Source: Tolypocladium sp. Sup5 PDA-1
Taxonomy: Eukaryota > Ascomycota > Sordariomycetes > Hypocreales > Ophiocordycipitaceae
Direction: 5' to 3'
Length of the DNA stretch: 64,000 nt
Assembly: GCA_000750105.3 (NCBI GenBank)
Contig: JPHH03000018.1
Span: 434,001-498,000, forward strand
The notes under the pieces are model-generated. The model was not told where the DNA came from. It searched no databases and was given only the letters and a program-made list of their open reading frames with translations. Position 1 is the stretch's first letter, and each line of letters starts with the position of its first letter. A program made the translations under genes and the position numbers. Below are positions 41,104 through 50,413 of this stretch, piece by piece.

Positions 41104-41883
41104 GGTGGAAGCAACTGTGGTTTGTCTCACACGCACGACCTATGCGTAGTCAGATATCGACTACAGGCACAAACCGCTAATGCCACTTTCCTCCGCGACC
41201 AAAAATGCATGTGGTCAATATTCGATAATGAGGGCGCCCAACGCTGAACCCTAGACCACATCCCACTAGGCGGAGCTATTCATAGAGTGGTCTGGATGTC
41301 GTGTGACCCGTGTCGACGGCCGGCTTGCGGGGCCGAATGGCGTTTCTGTCAAAAAGTCCAACGGCGGTGCCGAGGTCCGGGGTCCATGTGAGGGCCCCGG
41401 CGCTTTACTCGATTTTGATGGAGTGCATGTGGATGTCGGGCCGCCGTGGAGCAGGACCCACCCAAGCATACTTAGGTAGGCAGGAGGATCGACTTACTGA
41501 TATGTACTCGTAAGGTAATACTTACGTTTCTTTATCGCTGAGGGATCTCACTGCAGAAACAGCCGCTGTGGGTACCGAGGGCCTTGCCGACAGGTGGACT
41601 TGGTTTCCCCCTCTCCACCACCCCAGAACGGAGGGGGGTGCGAAGATCTCGGCCCGGGCACAGTGTAGAAGGGTTCAGAAAGTTGATGATAACGAGATAT
41701 GATATTTTGAAGAAACGGAGGTCTATATCGGTGGCCGGGGTTTTTCGGGTTGCCTCGGATGTGTTCATCGACGCGCTTTGCTCCACCCCAAGTGAAGTCT
41801 TCTCTGATTTCTTGAACGTTCAACAACAGTTCATCGATACTCCGTGGTGCACGGAGTACAGTCTCATTCATCGTCGACGAGCT
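41104..41883. promoter_or_regulatory. Divergent promoter region, UstYa genes 4 and 5
   Basis: A 780-bp region between divergent starts. The plus strand is open from 41584 in the frame of gene 5, but this part has no family match and is taken as leader. Confidence 0.5.
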
Positions 41884-42684
41884 ATGGCTTCCAAAACTTC
41901 TATCGACGTAGAAGACAGCGTCACAGACTATGAAAGCCAAACTTTCTTGGACTCGGGGGAACGCAAAAAGTATTCCAGAAATGTGCGGCCTTGGCTGTGG
42001 AACGCAGCCTTGCTTCTTCTTGCTTCAGGCTGGCTCATTCCCGCGATGAGAATCCTGAGCTGGGAGAAGCCCGCCAAAACACCCCTCCCTTCGCAAGTCT
42101 TTGAGCGCGTTCCGAAGACTTTCTTCCCAGACGACCGCTATATAGGCCCCTCCAACGCAACTCACCACCACTGGGATCATCTTGTAGCCGCGCATGATGC
42201 CCTCTACATTCCGGACGCGGAAGAATACGGCCTCCCGAAAGGGATCTTCCCACCATTTGACCACCCTAGAAAGGTCGGGGCTGGCCCGCCGGCCTTTTAT
42301 GTCGTCACAGTTCTACACCAGTTGCACTGCTTGGTACGTTGAGGGCGGATCTGACGCACAGCAACTTTCCCTGACTAACGCTCCCAGAACATTATTCGAT
42401 TCCACTACTGGCAAATTAAAGGCATTACACCAGCGACACCGGGCTACACGGAGGCGGCGTGGGATGTTCATCTCGATCACTGTTTCGAATACCTCAGACA
42501 GGCCATCTCTTGCGGATCCACCTTCGACATTGAAGGTGCGTCGCCGCTCGTTGACCCGGGAGAAGAGGGACATCTGGCATCGACTGTCACAGGCTGGGGA
42601 ATTGAGCACACCTGTATAAACTTTGAGGCTCTGCGCACCTTTCAGATAAACCAGGAGAAGCGCTATAACGCTACATGGCAGTAG
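41884..42684 (+). CDS. UstYa-family (DUF3328) oxidase, gene 5
   Basis: Exons 41884..42333 and 42388..42684 with a 54-nt intron (GTACGT...CTCCCAG) that falls directly after HQLHCL, the same place as in gene 4. The product has 248 residues. An acidic start is followed by one transmembrane helix (WNAALLLLASGWLIPAM). The stem FFPDDRYIGPSN and YIPDAEEYGLPKGIFPPF matches gene 4. Motifs are HQLHC in LHQLHCLNIIRF and HLDHC in HLDHCFEYLRQ; the C-terminus is IEHTCINFEALRTF. The shared intron position and stem suggest genes 4 and 5 form a UstYa/UstYb-like pair. The start ATG is chosen because MASKTSIDVED precedes the helix at the usual distance. Confidence 0.92.
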
Positions 42685-43057
42685 GATGCATAGAGGAGAT
42701 TGCAATGAGATTAGACTTATGCCTGTGTCAAATTTGGTTGCTTATATGTTTCTTTGTCAGAACTTCGTGGGATATCTGCTCAAAATATCCCGACGTCTTC
42801 CCTCAAACGCGTTGTTGAGGTCGCGGAAAGACGAGTATGCAGCTATGCTTGTTGACACGCTATGTCGTAGCCATTCAATTACCAGGATGGTCCAAGGACC
42901 CACTGCAGACACAACTAACTTGCGTATATAATGTGTCCCCCCTCCACCCGTCCTCTTGCTGTTTTCCCGTCTTGTCCTTTCCATTGCACACCATTTATAC
43001 GTTTCAAAGTCGCTTTTCTCTCGCACGCCGCGCTCACCTCGTCTCTGCCCAGCCAAG
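42685..43057. other. Spacer UstYa gene 5 / GNAT gene
   Basis: A 373-bp region with the GNAT promoter. It is pyrimidine-rich just upstream of 43058. Nothing else is recognised. Confidence 0.45.
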
Positions 43058-43699
43058 ATGGCGTCTTCCCCTTTCGCTCGTCCCTCGTACGAAATCAAGT
43101 CTCCTCGGCTAATCATTCGGACTCCAACCGCATCCGACACGGAAGCTTTCCACGGATTCCTCACAACTCGGGAGAATTTCCCCCATGAGGATCCCGAAAA
43201 AGACCTTACGTTAGAGAAGTTGCGCGCCCGCATTGGCAGGTTTGCGGAGTCGACGGGCCGGGGCGAAAACGCCTTTATGGTCTTCGTCCTGCGCGAGACG
43301 GGCCAACTCATCGGCTACGGGGGTTATAATACCTTCGAATCTGTGGAACCTAGACAGTTTCTGTCCACGCCAGACACCCCATCAGGCGAAAAGTACATGA
43401 CGGACTTTGGCATTATGATTGATCATAGGTATTGGCGCAAAGGGTACGGATTGGAGCTACTAAGCGCCCTCGTTGAGTACGCGCGTGGCGAGCTTGGTTG
43501 CGAGCTCTTTAGGGCGGAGACGGATAACGACAACGAGCCGTGGAGGGCACTGATGCGGTCGGCGGGTCTTGCCGCAACTGAGGGGAGGCATAAGGCGAGC
43601 TACGATGAGAATATCGATGTTTGGGTCTGGAAATTTGATGCTGGTCACTGGGAACAGGCGAAGAAGAAGCTGGAGACGGAAGGGAAATGGCTCCTGTAA
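43058..43699 (+). CDS. GNAT-family N-acetyltransferase
   Basis: A single-exon gene of 213 residues. It opens with SPRLIIRTPTASDTEAFHGFL, the strand and helix that begin the RimJ-like GNAT subgroup. FMVFVLRETGQLIGYGGY follows, then the acetyl-CoA-binding motif A around IDHRYWRKGYGLELLSALVEYA. The end is a strand with VWVWKFDAGHWEQA. It transfers an acetyl group from acetyl-CoA to an unknown amine or N-terminus. It is the first gene after UstYa gene 5 and is co-directional with it, so peptide acetylation is possible, but GNAT genes are common and it may be simply the neighbour. The ATG at 43058 has a good context (AAGATGG). Confidence 0.88.
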   Translation: MASSPFARPSYEIKSPRLIIRTPTASDTEAFHGFLTTRENFPHEDPEKDLTLEKLRARIGRFAESTGRGENAFMVFVLRETGQLIGYGGYNTFESVEPRQFLSTPDTPSGEKYMTDFGIMIDHRYWRKGYGLELLSALVEYARGELGCELFRAETDNDNEPWRALMRSAGLAATEGRHKASYDENIDVWVWKFDAGHWEQAKKKLETEGKWLL

Positions 43700-44629
43700 A
43701 CTAGTGAAACAATAGCAATGGATGGAATAGAACGGTGATGGTTTGGGACAGTCAGCACGATCCTCAACACCAAGCTCCTGGGAAGCTTTTGCCCTTCTGA
43801 ACGTGTTATAACGAGGCTCAAACAACTCTACACCGAAGCGATTCAATTATGTGGCCCTGTTCAATTGATCAAGGCAATGCCATTGAAGTTCAGTCGGCGA
43901 CTGTGTGCTGTCAGATCCCCAATACCGATATTATAAAAGGAATGCCAATACTTCGTAACAACCCCTGAGAATTAAGAGTAACACGAATATGGAGTTGTCT
44001 GACAGGACCAGTAGGTAGCAGCCGGCTTATCCCATGGGGTTATGGAACGCGAGAATATCAGATTTTGACATCAGGCACCGGCCATCGCCATGGTCAACAA
44101 CGCAGCTGCAGGACGACGGATGCTCAAAGTTGCCCGAAAACACGGCCGGGAACTGTCCTCTCCAGGGAAAGGGTTGATACGACCTAGTAGAACCCAATCT
44201 TCAAGAATGAATGCGGCTGAGAGGTCATGTCTTTACCGACAAGCTGCCGCCGAAGAACTCCATGCTAAGAAGGGCAAAGACAGACTGGAGAAGCATGGAG
44301 CATGTGTTTGTTCTTGACGCTTCAGAGATGCACTGTCTATATGAAACGAATCGAGCTTCCTCATCTGCACCGACAATACTTGTAACAGAATATTAACAAG
44401 GAAACAGTTTATGCAATCCGAACCTCCCCAATCACTCATAATGCAATGCGAGTTGATAGACAACTTGATTAATTGACAGACAACCAGTTTATGTATCAAA
44501 ATATAAACAGAACCTTGCTATGTCCTGACGTTTACTTTTCCTTTGAGTTGAAGACTGCTCCGCCAACCACCAATTTCTCAAGTAACAGTCGTTGATTATA
44601 GTCGCCCGATATTGATTGGCCGCGCGTAC
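43700..44629. other. Gene-free stretch
   Basis: A 930-bp AT-richer region. I see no supported gene or repeat in it. Confidence 0.45.
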
Positions 44630-44992
44630 TTAAAGCCTATAGCAGTTATACTTGCTCTGATCAAGCGCCGAGCCCTGATGAATGCTGAGTGGTTTATCTT
44701 CTCTATAAATGGGCTGGAAAGGGCAACAACTTACCACCTGGCATCCTTCGTCGCAGCAGTACACACCGCCACTGCAGTGCCTTCCTCCGAGGAGTCCTCC
44801 AAGGAGCCCGCCGAGCAGATCTCCGAGAGGCCCGCCAACCTCGATGATGCCCAAAATATTCAGCCCATTGTCGCAGCAAACTTCGTGTCGGCTGCACGAC
44901 CTGTGGCCACCGCGACCGTCCGAGTTGCCGTCGTTAGGAATGGCAATGGCGGTAGCAGCCAAGGCAACGATGGATAGGACAGAGCACTTCAT
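44630..44992 (-). CDS. Cysteine-rich small secreted protein, hydrophobin-like
   Basis: A frame of 120 residues from the ATG at 44992. Residues 1-18 form a signal peptide (MKCSVLSIVALAATAIAI). The mature part has a Cys-x5-Cys-Cys block (SCSRHEVCC), a Gly/Leu repeat (LGGLLGGLLGG) and a second Cys-x5-Cys-Cys block (HCSGGVYCCDEGC). This recalls class I hydrophobins, but one of the eight canonical Cys positions is missing. A GTAAGT donor lies right after CQV, so the last 35 residues may instead come from an exon further downstream that I could not fix. Such proteins coat hyphae or act at surfaces. It is either a divergent hydrophobin or another Cys-rich secreted protein. Confidence 0.6.
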   Translation of the reverse strand: MKCSVLSIVALAATAIAIPNDGNSDGRGGHRSCSRHEVCCDNGLNILGIIEVGGPLGDLLGGLLGGLLGGRHCSGGVYCCDEGCQVVSCCPFQPIYREDKPLSIHQGSALDQSKYNCYRL

Positions 44993-46505
44993 AGTGGCGG
45001 ATAGGGATGAGATGATTTTGAGGTTGCGGTGCTATGAACGAACGGTTGTAGAGCCTTGGGATAAAACCTTGTTGCGAATGCTTGTGCTGTAAGAAGGAGG
45101 AACCTTGGTTAAAATTGCGCAACAAGGTGGTTCTTATATGCTCCAGAGCCCTGACTATCAGGCCCAAGTACCAGCTCATGTTGTCGCCAAAGTATCGACC
45201 ATTCACTAGAGCGTAGATCCCTTCGATCCATTGACTCATTCGTGCAGGTCAGCCTCGAGGATCCTTTTCCCAGAGCCGCCTCTCAATGCCTTCGGGCCGC
45301 TACAGTTGTTCCCAGCAAACCACCGGTTCGGTCAAAGACATGGCGCACATACGTGTTACCAGTGGTGGCTTATGTGCAGGATAGCTGACAAGGTGAGCCA
45401 ATCGATTTCAAGCTTGCCAGCTCAGCTCACCGACGGCTCATGCCGACTTCTCCGTTCGTACCCAGAGACTTAATTGACCCTGTCGATTAGATCTCCCCGC
45501 TGTAGCTTTTTTCGGTATGTGGAGGTTGTGAATGTTGATCCCCCGCATCCATTGCCAATAAATAATACGGGGCTGAGTGGAAGCCGCATTGTAACCCTGT
45601 TCTCCTGTGGTTCCAGTGCCATTTGTACTGCTTATATTCGTATATGTTTATATATGTACACGTGTGCATTCGGTACTTCGTATATATTTAAGATGGAATA
45701 AGTCTTCAACTGTTAGCAGCACCATACACTGTGTTACAGAAAACAGCCGACCCACCAAGCTCAAGTGTCGTCACTGTTGTTGGAGAGTAAGGCTAGTCAA
45801 AAGCAACTTGTTCTACGAAGTAGTACTCGTATGCTGAGTGCATATGAGAAGGCCTGAGACACCCAGGGCTCTTGACTGAACCTGGCCATTGATGTTACCC
45901 TGTCAGGCGCTATTGGTTTCACAAAAATGGACGGGCTTCAACCAACCATGCTCCAGCACGTTCTACTCATGTTGTGGTGTCGGGCGTAAATTCAGCTGGG
46001 GAAGAACCCCGCCTCAAGGTCTGCCGATCCGACAAAGAAATTCTATACCGAGGACGAAGTATTGTTTCTCTGATGGCAGCTTTCGGATTGACATGCACGG
46101 AACAGACGGCATTGCTGCCTCAGACCAGCATCTCTTCTTCCCCAACCGGAGTCATGCCCGGAACCTTTCACCTAACACCCTGTCCCGGCCATCGCCACTC
46201 ACACTCCTGCCTGGTCCGAATCCCTCTGGCACACCTCCATCCTCTCCGCCCAATCCACCTCCGACGCCGCCGCTTCCATCGTCCAAGCCCAGCACCTCCC
46301 CCACAGCTTCACCAAAATCACGGACGCGCGGTATTGCGTTCCTCTTACCACTGGGCGAAGATCTATGTCCCTGTAATCCCGGCCAACAGCATCAATGAGA
46401 CGCAAGTCTACGGGTGAGAAACTGGGGATGATTGGACGGCGTCCATAACACAGATCATGCCCATCGTGCTGAACCGGTGGAATAACCACCTCGAATGTGG
46501 GTGGT
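44993..46505. other. Gene-poor stretch with a possible coding remnant
   Basis: About 1.5 kb without an intact gene. Between about 46205 and 46345 one plus-strand frame has strong C-ending codon bias and reads AWSESLWHTSILSAQSTSD, then AASIVQAQHLPHSFTKITD, before a stop. It looks like a piece of a decayed gene I cannot identify. The segment just before it (46076-46116) recurs at 53882-53922. Confidence 0.35.
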
Positions 46506-49500
46506 TCATTTAGGCAGCGTCGATCCTGCATCGGCATGCGCCTGCAGTAATTTCAGTATTGCCAACATGTTCTGCTCGTTCTCGGAAGTCTGATCCTTCA
46601 ATACCATCTGACCATCGTCATCACGCGTCGTGGCCGAGAGCGGATCCATTTTGCCGATGCGGATCAAGAGGTCGCACATGTCTAAATCGCCAAGTCGCGC
46701 CGCTACCCGCAGAGGTTCTTGCTGCTCGTCCCCGAAACCGCCATTCTCATTGGCACCACCTTCCGATAGCAGTATCCGTACCGACTCGTACCGATTCTGT
46801 GAGGTTGAAGAGCTTACAATGATTCGTATCAAGGCTGTGTCGTTCTGATCGTCCGTCTGGTGCACACCGTCCTTGAAACGGGGTACTAAATGTTGGAATA
46901 TAGCGGGATTGCAGTGTCTGGATGCCAGGTGCAGCACATTCTCGCCGTGTGAGTTGCGATGTTGAAGGTGGGCCTCGATGCCCTGTTGTCCCAGCAAGTA
47001 TTCCACAACATCGACGTGATTTCCCAAGACGGCCTCTCCAATCAGTCGATGTTCAGGCTGGGACCCATCCAGCAATTCGGCCCTAAGCTCTGCCTTGTGC
47101 TGAGCTCTATCCATCAGCCGCCGGATGATTGGCATGCAACCCCTGCTGGCAGCCGTACATAAGAGCTCATTGCCCCATCGCTCCCTGACCATCAAGTCTA
47201 ACACATCGTCAACGAGGTCAAATACTACGTCCCAGCCTTGGCGAAATTTATCGGAAGGGCTATGAGACCATTGCTTTATGACGAGTCGAAAAAAGGCAAG
47301 GTTCCGAATCTGATGACCAATTTTGCTCCCCAAGAGCAGCTTGAGTCTGGATAAATCACCCCACTGGAGAATCTGATCCGCAGCCCCAATAGCTGGATTG
47401 GGAAGGAATTTATCATTGTCCAAGTCCGAGCTCTCAAGCATAGCCTGAAGCATGGCTTCCGAGCCGTAGAGCGAAGTGATGCTGAGGGGATCATACAGGC
47501 TACTGTCGAATACGAATCTGGGCTTGATCGTGCAGTCCGGGCGACAGTTCTGTGTGATCCAATTGTGCAGCCGGGTTGAACCCGCCTGGCATAGATTTTC
47601 TATGTTCCCCAGGCTTGGGAAAAGAGGTCCAACTGAGATGGCGCCAAAATGCTCAATCCAATGGCAAGAAGCGTAGACGAATAGCTCACCGAAGCCACGT
47701 TCAGTCGGATCGTAGCGGATCATGTTTTCTTCCCAGGTTTCCCACGTACAGTGAGGATCATAGTCGTTCGGCTCGTCATTGTCGTTAAATAGGTCCAAAT
47801 CTTGGGGCAGCTCTTCAATTGCCACATGCTCTTCGGAGAACAGATCGATGTACCCGATTTCACCCAAAAGAAGATATTTGGTGCATATATCCAAGATGAC
47901 TGCCTCCAGGGTCATGGTGCGTTGCTCAACAGGCGCATGATCAGTTGCTGCTAGTGTTGAGATGGCCGGACTTCGCTGACCAGGCCGATTTGAGCCCCAT
48001 TCCCTGATGATGAACTCCTTTACCGACTGGTGTACAAGTCTAACTTGACGCTTTCTCACGTCGTTGAAGTCGACGTGAGCAACAAATGGCTGAATTAGAC
48101 TCATGACTCTTTGATGATCTACCAGCGTGGCAAGAGCATCCAAAGTGAGGACCCCCTCCTGAGCCACACCCAAGGCGGCGGCCCAGGCGAGTTCCAGTAT
48201 GCCTAGAGGCCTTCGGGTGATGGCAAGGATTTGCAAGGCTATAATGGCAAGCCTTTGGTTTTCAGGGTCGTTCGAAGTGTATCGTGAGAATAAGTTGACG
48301 TAGAGTTCTGAGAGCTTTTCAGGTTGTGGCATTTCCTGCAAAAAAGCTCGCATAGGACCAAGCGCCCTGATTCCGCGGATTTCGATGAGTTGAACTGCCA
48401 GCTTCGTCCATATAGCGCTTCCTTGTGCCGAACGAGATAGTGTCTCCGTAACGAGTGCTTTAATGTCCTTCGACAAATAGAACAATTGCCTCTCGACTGT
48501 CTTTTCAACAATAACCCTGTCTCGCTCGGGGTCCGAATGCAGATTAATCTTGGCCATTCCGGTTAACTGCTCCAGGATCTCCTCTTGAGGGCGGGAAGAC
48601 AGTAGAATCTTGAGCCTCGGGGCACTTTGCGAAAAATTTCTCAACGACTTGAGAAGACTGTTCCGGGATGCTCTATCGCACTCATCCAGACCGTCAATAA
48701 CGAGGAAAAGGGGGCGGTCGAGTGTTTCTAGGGTGTTTTGCAACCACTCCTCTAATTTCTTGAAACTCGCCGCTGGGTCGATTCCGGAAGTCGCGGCCTG
48801 CTTGTACCATTCGAAGAAGGTCCTCTTCAAGCCAGAGAACTGTTCAAGGAGCGATAGAACCAGGGCAGAGAATATGTAGATAGCTCGGCCAGTCTCGTCG
48901 TCCTGGCAATAGTGGTAGCATATCTTGGGCTGAGGCAACTGGTGCTCACTTCGTCGACGTAGCTCGTCTATGAGAAAACCCATCGCAACAGATTTTCCGC
49001 AGCCCATATCGCCAAGTACCACCAGGTGCTGGGAATCGGTAGCCTGATGCCAGTTGATAAAGGTGGCGTCTGTCAGTAGGAATTCACAAGCCTGATCGAC
49101 TCGAATCGGCTGCAAAGAAGCATGGTGCTGGCTCTGCCGGCTCCTCTTCTCACTACCCAGCCACCTTGCAACTAAGGATAGATTAGAATATACCCAGCAT
49201 ATTTTAGTGTGTGATGACATACTTTCATAGTCATAGAGCATAGTTTTGATATCCTCAACAATCTCCCACGTCGCTTTTTGCACAAGTTTCCGCAGGTTGT
49301 CGGCATGTTTCAAAAAGTCTTTGACAATGTTTGGCAGGCGGTCATTCTCCAGCACCATTTTCATCACCATTTTCGCTCCTTTCCTGGATAATATCTCAAA
49401 TGCAGCGTTGAAGAATTCTAGGAGTTTCTGATACACCGATACGAGTGCCTGCAAACTGTCAGAATGGCTTTGAATAGATACACAGGAGATTACCTTATGT

Positions 49501-50413
49501 ATATCTATCTTGTTTGTTTTCTGACCAAGCGTATCACAATCATCAATGTAAGAGAGCTGTTCTAGCATTTCCCCGATTTGCTTCGCGAACTCGAGATCAG
49601 CGGTTGAAATGCTGATAGCAATCTGTGTAGTAGGTATGAGTTAGTGCCTCGTATGTAATCACTCTCGCAGAAGTTGAGAGGCATAAGTTTTCGGGAAAGT
49701 GAGCTCACCGCTGTTACGCTCTTGACTACACCAAAGACCGTTGCGGCGGTGGGTTCAATACTCGTCAGCGGAGTCGCCAGGTCTAATGCCAGCTTAAATC
49801 TCTCCAGTGGAACTTGAATAGAATGCAGATATCTCACACCCTTCAAGAAGGTGGACTCCTGAGTTGCCTCCTTTTCAATCTGTTCGAGCTGTTTGAATAG
49901 CTCAGCGACATTCTCGCCTTTGAGAATAGCTGCATTTATGTCTTTCCCAAGGCTGTCCACTGCTTCACGGTATGCTGCGCTCCAAAGATCTGTTGAAACA
50001 ATGGCTACCTTGATGTCAACGCCAAGTGTCGAAATATTGATAGCGGAATCATTTCCAAGACCGCTTGTATAGGTCACCGAAAGGACAGTGCCCTGATCGC
50101 GGCTTCGAGCTGCTTCGTCCCTGGTGGTGGTTGATTCCTTAGGGGCATCACGTGTTTGGTCGAGGGAACTAGAGCTAGCGGAGGACGTCGTATGCTGAGA
50201 ACTTGCATCCAGGCTGTTTACCACAGATCAGCATGATCCTGCTAAGAGATATAGCACTCACTTGGCCGCAAGCGTGCTTGGCCCTGCTAGGGCTCTCGCA
50301 GTTGAGTGGATTTTGGCATCCCTCGGAGGATCTCTAGATTTACGCCGCAATCGATTCAGTCTCTCACGAAGTCTGTGCTGCAAACTTTCATTCCGCACCG
50401 CCGAAGATGACAT
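46506..50413 (-). CDS. NACHT-ankyrin NLR (STAND) protein
   Basis: Five exons (50413..50262, 50213..49709, 49622..49494, 49448..49223, 49171..46506) give 1225 residues. Two introns (45 and 51 nt) read through in frame; removal yields DIHKALVSVYQ and YDYEIARWLG. A basic N-terminus is followed by a helical region (residues about 120-330) resembling the fungal STAND N-terminal Goodbye-like domain. The NACHT core has Walker A VLGDMGCGKS (about 390-400) and Walker B LFLVIDGLDECD (about 495). A winged-helix-like region and HQSVKEFI follow. Degenerate ankyrin repeats (HVDVVEYLLGQQG, GENVLHLASRHCN, DLDMCDLLIRIGK) end it. Fungal NLRs of this build act in non-self recognition, incompatibility or immunity, with the repeats as sensors. 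No partner effector gene is obvious beside it. Confidence 0.88.
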
